Source of the DNA: Chloroflexota bacterium
Lineage (GTDB): Bacteria > Chloroflexota > Anaerolineae > Anaerolineales > Villigracilaceae
DNA length: 11,249 nt
Direction: 5' to 3'
Assembly (NCBI GenBank): GCA_021796315.1
Contig: JAJYOH010000139.1
Span: 1-11,249, forward strand
Both the position numbers and the translations under genes were made by a program. The notes beneath the pieces are model-generated. The model had not been told where the DNA came from, ran no database searches, and saw only the letters and a program-made list of their open reading frames with translations. Shown one piece after another: positions 5,206 to 11,249 of this stretch (positions are counted from its first letter, which is position 1; each line of letters begins with the position of its first letter).

Positions 5206-6267
5206 ATGCTTCGTACCTGGCGTCAGCGCGTCACTTTTATCGATATTGTGGTGTGGGCCATTGGTCTCGCAATCGCGTTAATCATGGTGGTGGGCACAAT
5301 CAAAACACTCCTATCGGGGAAATACACCCCCAGCGTCTGGCTTGACTTGTTCATCCGTGGGCTGGCTCTGGGCGGTGTCTATGCCTTGATCGCAATGGGC
5401 TATACCTTGGTTTACGGCATCCTGAAGATGATCAACTTTGCCCACAGCGAAGTCTTTATGAGCGGCCCGTTCACTGCCGTCTTCCTGGCCAACTCGCTGG
5501 AACGTTCAGGCTATATGGACCAACATCCGTTACTGGGCATGTCGATGGTCACCGTGCTGGCAATGGTCGTCTCGATGGTTGTAGCCATACTTCTGGAACG
5601 TATTGCTTATCGGCCTTTGCGCAACGCGCCGCGCCTGGTGCCTCTGATCACCGCCATCGGCGCGTCCTTCTTTCTACAATACACATTTCGCGGCTTTTAT
5701 GGGGCCGGATTTCAGGCATACCCTACCCTGCAAATCCTGAACAGCACCGTGAACATTTTCGGCGTCAACGTCTTTAAATCGCAGCTCGTAGTGATCGCGG
5801 GGGCGTTCATCATGATGGTCGTCTTGTATTCAATCGTTCAATGGACAAAAATCGGCAAGGCCATGCGCGCGGTCTCCGAAGACAAGGAAGCTGCCGAATT
5901 GATGGGAATTGATGTTGACCGGGTTATCGTCTTTACCTTTGCATTAGGCGGCGCATCGGCCGGGTTTGCCGGGATTCTTTATGTGCTGCTCTTCCCCATC
6001 GCCTGGTTCTTCATGGGCTTTATTCCCGCTTTGAAGGCCTTTACGGCGGCCGTTCTGGGAGGCATCGGGAATGTGGCCGGCGCGTTTATTGGCGCGATGA
6101 TACTCGGCTTGCTTGAATCTGTCGGTCCCAACCTGTTCCTGGACGGCTTGGGCATCCCGAACCCTTCGCAGCTCAAAGATGCAATCGCATTCATTATCTT
6201 GGTGTTCATCCTGATCTTCCGCCCGTCAGGCATCCTCGGTGAGAGTATCACTGAGACGAAAGCTTAG
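5206..6267 (+). CDS. livH: Branched-chain amino acid ABC transporter, permease LivH
   Basis: This is a 353-residue inner-membrane permease that pairs with LivM to form the translocation pore. The LivH signature is clear at residues 53-81 (LALGGVYALIAMGYTLVYGILKMINFAH). The cytoplasmic coupling region lies at about 214-240 (TKIGKAMRAVSEDKEAAELMGIDVDRV), followed by the GGASAGFAGILYVLLFPIAW helix and the KAFTAAVLGGIGNVAGAFIGA segment (277-297). It has about eight hydrophobic segments and is somewhat longer than E. coli LivH, mainly from an extra N-terminal helix (11-36). I chose ATG 5206 because AGGAGA ends 5 nt upstream. An in-frame GTG at 5143 would put its codons in the intergenic hairpin and has no good ribosome site. 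It ends 12 nt before livM. Confidence 0.95.
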   Translation: MLRTWRQRVTFIDIVVWAIGLAIALIMVVGTIKTLLSGKYTPSVWLDLFIRGLALGGVYALIAMGYTLVYGILKMINFAHSEVFMSGPFTAVFLANSLERSGYMDQHPLLGMSMVTVLAMVVSMVVAILLERIAYRPLRNAPRLVPLITAIGASFFLQYTFRGFYGAGFQAYPTLQILNSTVNIFGVNVFKSQLVVIAGAFIMMVVLYSIVQWTKIGKAMRAVSEDKEAAELMGIDVDRVIVFTFALGGASAGFAGILYVLLFPIAWFFMGFIPALKAFTAAVLGGIGNVAGAFIGAMILGLLESVGPNLFLDGLGIPNPSQLKDAIAFIILVFILIFRPSGILGESITETKA

Positions 6268-6279
6268 AGGAGAGCCGTG

Positions 6280-7980
6280 ATGAAGAAGCCTTCCATTTGG
6301 TTCGAAGCAATCCGCAGCGGCTTGATTGGTGGGGCTGTCAGCCTGCTGCTCTGCCTGGTCGGCATGGTGGTGGAATTCAGTGACAGGCAAATTATCCACT
6401 CGGTACTAACCATGGGCCAAATCTTAGTAGTTGCGCCCATTGTGATCCTTGCTTACAGTGTCGCTCGCCGCTCAGCCATTACGCGGGCTCTCACTCCCTT
6501 CGTGGGCGCAGTATCCGGCCTGTCGAGCGGCGTAGTACTGGCGGCCCTCGTGGGGATCGGCCAGGTTATCAACTTGCGCGCCATGTTTCTGAACGCCTCG
6601 CCGGATTTGTACGCGCTCCTGACCTTCAACCTCGGCTTCGCCGCAGGTGTCCCAGTACTGCTGACGGCTTCCACGCTGATGGGGGTGATCGGGACAGCGT
6701 TCCTGCTCCTCCCGTCACGCCTGCGCTACGCGCTCCTTCAGGCCTTCATATGGATTTCACTGGTGGGCTTGCTCCGGGATTTGATTTCTACGATCCTCCT
6801 GACCTGGGGTCCAATCGGAACTCTCTTCCAGTGGATGTTCGCCCTAACCGGTCTGAACCTGTTCGGCACCATTTTCCTGCTGGCTGTGATCGGCGGACTG
6901 GCTTACTGGCGCTATGTTGACCCCTTAGAAAAGCGGGCACCAACCCGCCTGCAAAGCCCGCAGCGGCAGCAATGGATTCGTTGGGGTACGTTGGCAGCCA
7001 TCGCCTTGGTCTTGATATTCCTGCCGCGTGTTCTGGGCCTTTTCTTGAGCGATGTCCTGGACACTGTAGGCCTGTTCATCCTGATGGGCCTGGGCCTAAA
7101 CATTGTGGTGGGGTTTGCCGGCCTGCTCGATTTGGGATACGTGGCCTTTTTTGCCATCGGAGCTTACACGATGGGTGTGCTCACCTCGCCTGAGTTGAGT
7201 CACAATCCTTTGACTTATTGGGAGGCGCTTCCCGTGGCCCTGCTTGTTGCCGTGCTATCAGGGGTGATATTGGGGCTGCCGGTGCTAAAGATGCGCGGCG
7301 ACTACCTGGCCATCGTTACCCTGGGCTTCGGCGAGATCGTTCGACTGCTGGTCCTTTCAGACTGGCTGCGTCCATGGCTGGGGGGCCCGGAAGGTATCCA
7401 GTTGATTGCCCATCCCATCATCGGCCCGTTCGACTTCGGATCGCAGCCAATGCTCTACCTTGTGATTCTGGCGTTTATTGGCATCGCAGTTTTCATTGCC
7501 ATCCGCCTCAAGGATTCCCGCCTGGGCCGCGCCTGGATGGCCCTGCGCGAGGATGAGGACGTCGCCAAGGCCATGGGCATCAATCACGTTACCACCAAGC
7601 TGATGGCTTTTGCCAGCGGCGCTTTCTTTGCCGGCCTCGGTGGAACCATATTTGCTGCGAAGTTGTCCTCGGCCTATCCTCAGAGTTTTCAATTCCTGGT
7701 CTCGATCAACGTGCTCTCCCTGATCATCATTGGCGGTATGGGCAGCATTCCGGGCGTTCTCGTCGGGGGCTTGGTGCTGGTGGGTATGCCGGAGATCCTG
7801 CGAGAATTCGCCGATTTTCGCTACCTGGTGTACGGAGCAGTGCTGGTAGCCATGATGTTGACGCGGCCTGAAGGTCTGATACCCGAAACACGCCGCGAAC
7901 TCGAGTTGCACGAAGAAGAAGTCGTAGAGCCAGGCTTGGAACCTCAACCGGCATCGAAAGAAGCCGGAGGCAGGAGCTAG
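6280..7980 (+). CDS. livM: Branched-chain amino acid ABC transporter, permease LivM with extra N-terminal membrane domain
   Basis: This is a 566-residue second permease subunit. The recognisable LivM core starts at about residue 235. It contains LFILMGLGLNIVVGFAGLLDLGYVAFFAIGAYT (265-297), the LGLPVLKMRGDYLAIVTLGFGEIVRL stretch (331-356), the coupling loop SRLGRAWMALREDEDVAKAMGIN (413-435) and the IIIGGMGSIPGVLVGG helix (482-497). The first 230 or so residues are an added hydrophobic region with about six predicted helices and a charged linker (211-234) that I do not match to LivM, so the protein is clearly longer than E. coli LivM (about 425). The C-terminal tail (537-566) is charged and probably cytoplasmic. 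GGAG lies 7 nt before ATG 6280. A GTG directly before it (6277) is an alternative start adding one residue. Confidence 0.94.
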   Translation: MKKPSIWFEAIRSGLIGGAVSLLLCLVGMVVEFSDRQIIHSVLTMGQILVVAPIVILAYSVARRSAITRALTPFVGAVSGLSSGVVLAALVGIGQVINLRAMFLNASPDLYALLTFNLGFAAGVPVLLTASTLMGVIGTAFLLLPSRLRYALLQAFIWISLVGLLRDLISTILLTWGPIGTLFQWMFALTGLNLFGTIFLLAVIGGLAYWRYVDPLEKRAPTRLQSPQRQQWIRWGTLAAIALVLIFLPRVLGLFLSDVLDTVGLFILMGLGLNIVVGFAGLLDLGYVAFFAIGAYTMGVLTSPELSHNPLTYWEALPVALLVAVLSGVILGLPVLKMRGDYLAIVTLGFGEIVRLLVLSDWLRPWLGGPEGIQLIAHPIIGPFDFGSQPMLYLVILAFIGIAVFIAIRLKDSRLGRAWMALREDEDVAKAMGINHVTTKLMAFASGAFFAGLGGTIFAAKLSSAYPQSFQFLVSINVLSLIIIGGMGSIPGVLVGGLVLVGMPEILREFADFRYLVYGAVLVAMMLTRPEGLIPETRRELELHEEEVVEPGLEPQPASKEAGGRS

Positions 7981-7984
7981 TAAC

Positions 7985-8791
7985 ATGGCAGTTCTGGTAT
8001 CCAAGAAAGTAACCAAACGTTTCGGGGGGCTGCAAGCCCTGGGCCATATTGACCTTGAAGTCAAGGAGCAGGGTATTCACAGCGTCATTGGGCCGAACGG
8101 CGCGGGCAAGACTACTTTTTTCAACTGTGTCACAGGCTTCTACACACCCGAAGAGGGAGAAATCCTGCTAAACGGCAAGAACATCACCGGCTTGTCGCCG
8201 GATCGCGTCACCCGGCTGGGTGTTTCACGTACCTACCAAAATATCCGGCTTTTCAAAAATATGACGGCGGTTGAGAACATTCTGGTTGGCATGCACCCGC
8301 ACCTGAAGTCCGGGCTGATTGGCGGCATCCTGCGTGATCGCAGAACGATGCGGGAAGAGGCCGAAGCTGTCGAAGAAGCCCGCCGCCTGCTGAGGTTCTG
8401 TGGTTTGCAAGGCAAGGGCGACTTAATGTCCAAGAACCTTCCCTATGGCGATCAACGCCGTCTGGAGATTGCCCGCGCCTTGGGTAACAAACCCAAGCTG
8501 CTATTGCTGGATGAGCCTACTGCGGGCATGAACCCCAGTGAAACCCAGGACATGACGAATTTCATCCATCGTCTGCGCGACGAACTGGGCATCACGATCC
8601 TGCTGATCGAGCATCAGATGCGCGTCGTGATGGGCATCTCCGAACTGATTACCGTGCTGGACTTCGGCGAAAAGATCGCGGAGGGCACTCCTGCACAGAT
8701 TCAGAAGAATCCGAGGGTGATCGAAGCATATCTCGGGCGCGGTGCCGCCAGTGGGCTCGGCGAGAAGCAGATAAAAGCCGCGGCAGTCTAG
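7985..8791 (+). CDS. livG: Branched-chain amino acid ABC transporter, ATPase LivG
   Basis: This is a 268-residue cytoplasmic ATPase that powers LivHM. Motifs in order: Walker A GPNGAGKT (36-43), Q-loop region SRTYQNIRLFKNMTAVENILVG (81-102), the LivG-type signature LPYGDQRRLEIARAL (152-166, in place of the usual LSGGQ), Walker B LLLLDEP with catalytic Glu177 (172-178), D-loop GMNPSE (181-186) and switch His210 in LLIEHQM. The insert between the Q-loop and signature (about 104-128) is typical of LivG. The C-terminus ends in a short alanine-rich tail after the EAYLG motif. It starts 5 nt after the livM stop, with AGGAG 8 nt upstream of the ATG lying inside the end of livM. Confidence 0.96.
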   Translation: MAVLVSKKVTKRFGGLQALGHIDLEVKEQGIHSVIGPNGAGKTTFFNCVTGFYTPEEGEILLNGKNITGLSPDRVTRLGVSRTYQNIRLFKNMTAVENILVGMHPHLKSGLIGGILRDRRTMREEAEAVEEARRLLRFCGLQGKGDLMSKNLPYGDQRRLEIARALGNKPKLLLLDEPTAGMNPSETQDMTNFIHRLRDELGITILLIEHQMRVVMGISELITVLDFGEKIAEGTPAQIQKNPRVIEAYLGRGAASGLGEKQIKAAAV

Positions 8792-8806
8792 CGGGAGGAT
8801 ATACCA

Positions 8807-9520
8807 ATGCCTATGCTTGAAGTTGAAAACATCCACTCATATTACGGCAGCATCCATGCTCTGAAAGGCATCTCGTTGACCGTGGAAAAAGGCGAGATTG
8901 TCACGCTCATTGGCGCCAACGGAGCGGGAAAATCTACCACGTTGCGCACCATCACGGGCACCTTAAAGCCGCGTGAAGGGGCCGTCCGGCTCGAGGGTGA
9001 GGACCTGGCCCCCTTCAAACCTCACGAGATCGTCAACAAGGGTGTGGCCATGGTACCCGAAGGGCGTCGAATCTTTTCCCGTATGACCGTAACCGAAAAC
9101 CTGGAAATGGGCGCGTACATTCGTAAGGATAAAAACGAGTTGACCCAGGATCTGGAACGCGTCTTCACACTGTTCCCACGGTTGAAGGAACGCAACAAAC
9201 AGGTCGCCGGTACGCTCTCTGGCGGCGAGCAGCAGATGCTGGCAACTGGGCGCGCTCTGATGGCTCACCCGCGCATCCTGCTCATGGACGAGCCCTCGAT
9301 GGGTCTTGCTCCCGTGCTGGTGGAGGCCATTTTTGACACCATCCAGCGAATCAATAAGGAAGGCACAACGATCCTGCTCGTGGAACAGAATGCCTTGATG
9401 GCGCTGTCAATTGCCGGACGTGGGTACGTGTTGCAAACCGGCGAAATTGTGCTTCATGACACAGCAACCAAATTGAACAAGAACTCGATGGTGCAGAAGG
9501 CTTATCTGGGTATGGAGTAA
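8807..9520 (+). CDS. livF: Branched-chain amino acid ABC transporter, ATPase LivF
   Basis: This is a 237-residue second ATPase, expected to pair with LivG. It has Walker A GANGAGKS (36-43), Q-loop region VAMVPEGRRIFSRMTVTENLEMG (80-102), signature LSGGEQQMLATGRAL (137-151), Walker B ILLMDEP with Glu162 (157-163) and the D-loop GLAPV (166-170). The switch position is Gln194 in LLVEQNA rather than His, which is usual for LivF. Length is standard, ending in the family KAYLG motif. GGGAGGAT sits 6 nt before ATG 8807; a second ATG two codons later is possible. It is the last liv gene before a strong terminator. Confidence 0.96.
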   Translation: MPMLEVENIHSYYGSIHALKGISLTVEKGEIVTLIGANGAGKSTTLRTITGTLKPREGAVRLEGEDLAPFKPHEIVNKGVAMVPEGRRIFSRMTVTENLEMGAYIRKDKNELTQDLERVFTLFPRLKERNKQVAGTLSGGEQQMLATGRALMAHPRILLMDEPSMGLAPVLVEAIFDTIQRINKEGTTILLVEQNALMALSIAGRGYVLQTGEIVLHDTATKLNKNSMVQKAYLGME

Positions 9521-9540
9521 GCCTTTGAAGCATCCCTACC

Positions 9541-9579
9541 AAGCGCAGAGGTACAATTATTTCCTCTGCGCTTTTGGTT
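9541..9579 (+). terminator. Intrinsic terminator of the liv operon
   Basis: A perfect 11-bp stem, AAGCGCAGAGG (9541-9551) with CCTCTGCGCTT (9563-9573), has an 11-nt loop and runs into TTTTGGTTT. It lies 20 nt after livF and separates the transporter operon from the next gene. The loop contains TACAAT (9552-9557), a good -10 match, but I find no -35 at proper spacing. Confidence 0.88.
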
Positions 9580-9607
9580 TGCCGGATGCCGACTCGCAGG
9601 AGTACAT

Positions 9608-10597
9608 ATGTTGATTCTGACCGCTGAAAATGTTCGCAAAGCAATCCCGATGCGGGAGGCCATTGAGGCCATGAAGCGCGGCTATGCCGCCCTTTCGGAC
9701 GGGCGTGCTCAAGTGCCGTTGCGGGCGCGCCTGCCCATCGCGTCGCATGAGGCGCTGAGTCTTTTCATGCCAGCCTTTGTTCAAGCACCAGAGGGAGAGG
9801 TTCTAGCGGTAAAAGTGGTGTCGCTCTTTCCGCAGAATCCAGCAAGAGGAATGGCTTATATTCAGGCCGCAGTCCTTGTGCTCAATCCCGATACTGGGCA
9901 TGCCATTGCCTTACTCGAAGGCAGTTCATTAACAGCTATCCGCACAGGCGCGGCCAGCGGCGCGGCTATTGATCTGCTGGCGCGCAAAGACAGTAAAACA
10001 GTAGCCATCTTTGGCGCCGGCGCGCAGGGACGCACGCAGCTTCAAGCGGCTTGCGCCGCGCGCAATATTGAGACAGCATTGATCTATGATTCAAATCCCG
10101 ATAAGGCCAAAGCCTTTGCACATGAGATCCGAGGCCAAGATATGATCCCGAAAAATTTGCAGGTTGCTGCCAGCGCTAAAGAGGCTGTTCGGCACGCGGA
10201 TATCATCTGCACAGCCACCACATCGACCAAGCCTGTTTTCGCAGACGCTGATATACAAGCGGGTACACACATTTCTGCCATAGGATCATATACGCCTGAA
10301 ATGCAGGAAGTGCCAGCCGAAACCATTCAACGCGCCAGGGTTGTCGTTGATTCGCGCCCGGCTTCATTGGAGGAGGCCGGGGATTTAATTCAGCCGATAC
10401 GCGCAGGTATGATCGACGAGTCTCATATTTATGCTGAACTCGGTGAAATCGTTTTGGGCCGCAAAGCGGGGAGACAATCAGAGCAAGAGATCACGTATTT
10501 CAAATCAGTAGGCATTGCAGTACAGGATGCAATGGCTGCCAGCCTCGCCATCCAAAACGCGCGTAAAATGAAACTCGGACAGGAGGTTGATTTTTGA
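9608..10597 (+). CDS. Ornithine cyclodeaminase / mu-crystallin family NAD(P)-dependent enzyme
   Basis: This is a 329-residue cytoplasmic enzyme of the family that includes ornithine cyclodeaminase, archaeal alanine dehydrogenase and ketimine reductases. Visible landmarks are Lys69 (AVKVVSLFPQN), Arg112 in LTAIRTGAASG, the dinucleotide-binding GAGAQGRTQ (136-144) with acidic Asp161 at the end of the next strand (LIYDSNP), and the C-terminal KSVGIAVQDAMAA (299-311). Lys69 and Arg112 match substrate-binding positions in Pseudomonas ornithine cyclodeaminase. Its catalytic Asp228 appears replaced: the segment here reads IGSYTPEMQEV. An imine (ketimine) reductase or amino acid dehydrogenase is therefore more likely than a true cyclodeaminase. 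AGGAG lies 5 nt before the ATG. The stop overlaps the next start by one base (TGATG). Confidence 0.9.
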   Translation: MLILTAENVRKAIPMREAIEAMKRGYAALSDGRAQVPLRARLPIASHEALSLFMPAFVQAPEGEVLAVKVVSLFPQNPARGMAYIQAAVLVLNPDTGHAIALLEGSSLTAIRTGAASGAAIDLLARKDSKTVAIFGAGAQGRTQLQAACAARNIETALIYDSNPDKAKAFAHEIRGQDMIPKNLQVAASAKEAVRHADIICTATTSTKPVFADADIQAGTHISAIGSYTPEMQEVPAETIQRARVVVDSRPASLEEAGDLIQPIRAGMIDESHIYAELGEIVLGRKAGRQSEQEITYFKSVGIAVQDAMAASLAIQNARKMKLGQEVDF

Positions 10598-11249
10598 TGG
10601 AACTTCCAAAGTCAGCAGACATGGTCATCATCGGCGGCGGCGTGATGGGAGCCAGCACAGCCTATCACCTCGCCGTGCGCGGCATGAAAAACATCGTATT
10701 GATCGAGCGTGATGAACTCTTCGGACAGGGTGCCACCGGGCGCTGCGCGGGCGGAGTGCGTTATCAATTCGGCACCGAGATCAACATCCGGCTTTCGCTC
10801 GCCAGCTTGCCCATGATCGAACGCTTCAAAGACGAGACCGGCCAGGATGTGAACTATCGCAAATGCGGTTATCTTTTTGTGCTCACACAGGAAAAAGATG
10901 TCATTGAGTTCCAACAAAATGTCAGCCTTCAAAATAGTCTTGGCGCAAAAACCGAATGGTTAGGCGGGGATGAAGTCAGAAGTCAATTGCCGGTGATGAA
11001 TCTAAAAGATGCGCTGGGCGGCACATTTAATCAGCAGGATGGATTGGTCGACCCGAACAGCGTTGTGATGGGATATATCAGCGCCGCGCAGCGCATGGGC
11101 GTGCAAGCCATCAACAACGCGGGAGTTAACGGGATCCGCGTCAGCGGAGATAAAGTCACGGGTGTGGAGACCGCTCACGGTCTGATCGAGACGCGGCTGG
11201 TTCTGAACGCGGCCGGACCCTGGTCAGCTCAGATCGGACGAATGGCCGG
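10597..11249 (+). CDS. FAD-dependent amino acid oxidoreductase (DAO family, sarcosine oxidase beta-like), 3' end beyond window
   Basis: The first 217 codons are present and the window edge cuts the rest (family members run to about 380-420 residues). The N-terminal FAD-binding fold is clear: MVIIGGGVMGASTAYHLAVRG (9-29) followed by the acidic strand end IVLIERDE. The segment GATGRCAGGVRYQFGTEINIRLS (45-67) is close to that of sarcosine oxidase beta subunits and related DAO enzymes. A GLVDPNSVVMGYISAAQRMGV stretch and the second nucleotide-contact region LVLNAAGPWSAQIG (about 199-213) follow. Such enzymes oxidise secondary or primary amino acids to imines. AGGAGG (10581-10586) lies 10 nt before the ATG within the preceding gene, and the TGATG overlap indicates translational coupling. 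The exact substrate and any partner subunits are outside the window. Confidence 0.9.
   Translation, partial: MELPKSADMVIIGGGVMGASTAYHLAVRGMKNIVLIERDELFGQGATGRCAGGVRYQFGTEINIRLSLASLPMIERFKDETGQDVNYRKCGYLFVLTQEKDVIEFQQNVSLQNSLGAKTEWLGGDEVRSQLPVMNLKDALGGTFNQQDGLVDPNSVVMGYISAAQRMGVQAINNAGVNGIRVSGDKVTGVETAHGLIETRLVLNAAGPWSAQIGRMA

Noticed and set aside
7357..8064. 235-codon open frame on the minus strand across livM/livG
   Set aside because: It is a shadow of GC-rich coding sequence: low-complexity His/Gln/Arg-rich translation, no domain, and fully antisense to two firmly identified genes.
9552..9557. TACAAT in the terminator loop as a -10 for the cyclodeaminase-like gene
   Set aside because: The only -35-like sequence (TTGAAG at 9525-9530) is 21 nt away, which is too far. 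The match is probably incidental.
1..11249. Mobile elements, phage genes, CRISPR arrays, toxin-antitoxin or defence systems, tRNA or rRNA
   Set aside because: I saw no transposase, integrase, terminal inverted repeats, regular direct repeats or structural RNA signatures. Every long gene belongs to a known housekeeping, signalling or transport family.

Overview
The window looks like ordinary chromosome from a free-living bacterium. The gene content and protein style suggest Chloroflexota, perhaps Anaerolineae: a LysM/M23 lipoprotein-like envelope protein, a standalone cyclic-nucleotide-binding protein, and a Liv-type transporter with an unusually long LivM. This assignment is an inference from protein style and no marker gene proves it. 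I see no rRNA, tRNA, CRISPR array, phage or insertion sequence.

Positions 50-3607 are a mixed housekeeping block. An exonuclease III/AP endonuclease gene on the minus strand is divergent from a single-domain CheY-like response regulator. A DUF192 protein and a secreted LysM/M23 peptidase follow; their genes overlap by 8 nt. A small cyclic-nucleotide-binding protein comes next, with a near-consensus promoter that leaves almost no 5' leader.

Positions 3608-9579 hold a complete branched-chain amino acid-type (HAAT family) ABC transporter operon in the order binding protein, LivH, LivM, LivG, LivF. A near-consensus promoter (TTGACC-17-TATTAT) lies about 225 nt ahead of the first gene. The leader between them contains a long stem-loop, a near-perfect Shine-Dalgarno core, short overlapping reading frames (one rich in Val/Ile/Leu codons, one overlapping the binding-protein start codon) and a second stem-loop. 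A GC-rich hairpin separates the binding-protein gene from livH, and a strong intrinsic terminator closes the operon after livF.

Positions 9608-11249 hold the start of a separate, translationally coupled pair. The first gene is an ornithine cyclodeaminase/mu-crystallin family NAD(P)-dependent enzyme. The second, cut by the window edge, is a DAO-family FAD oxidoreductase resembling sarcosine oxidase beta subunit. Together they suggest amino or imino acid catabolism or interconversion, possibly of what the Liv transporter imports.

The items most worth a second look are the liv operon leader, the roughly 230-residue extra membrane domain of LivM, and the pairing of the cyclodeaminase-like and oxidase genes.
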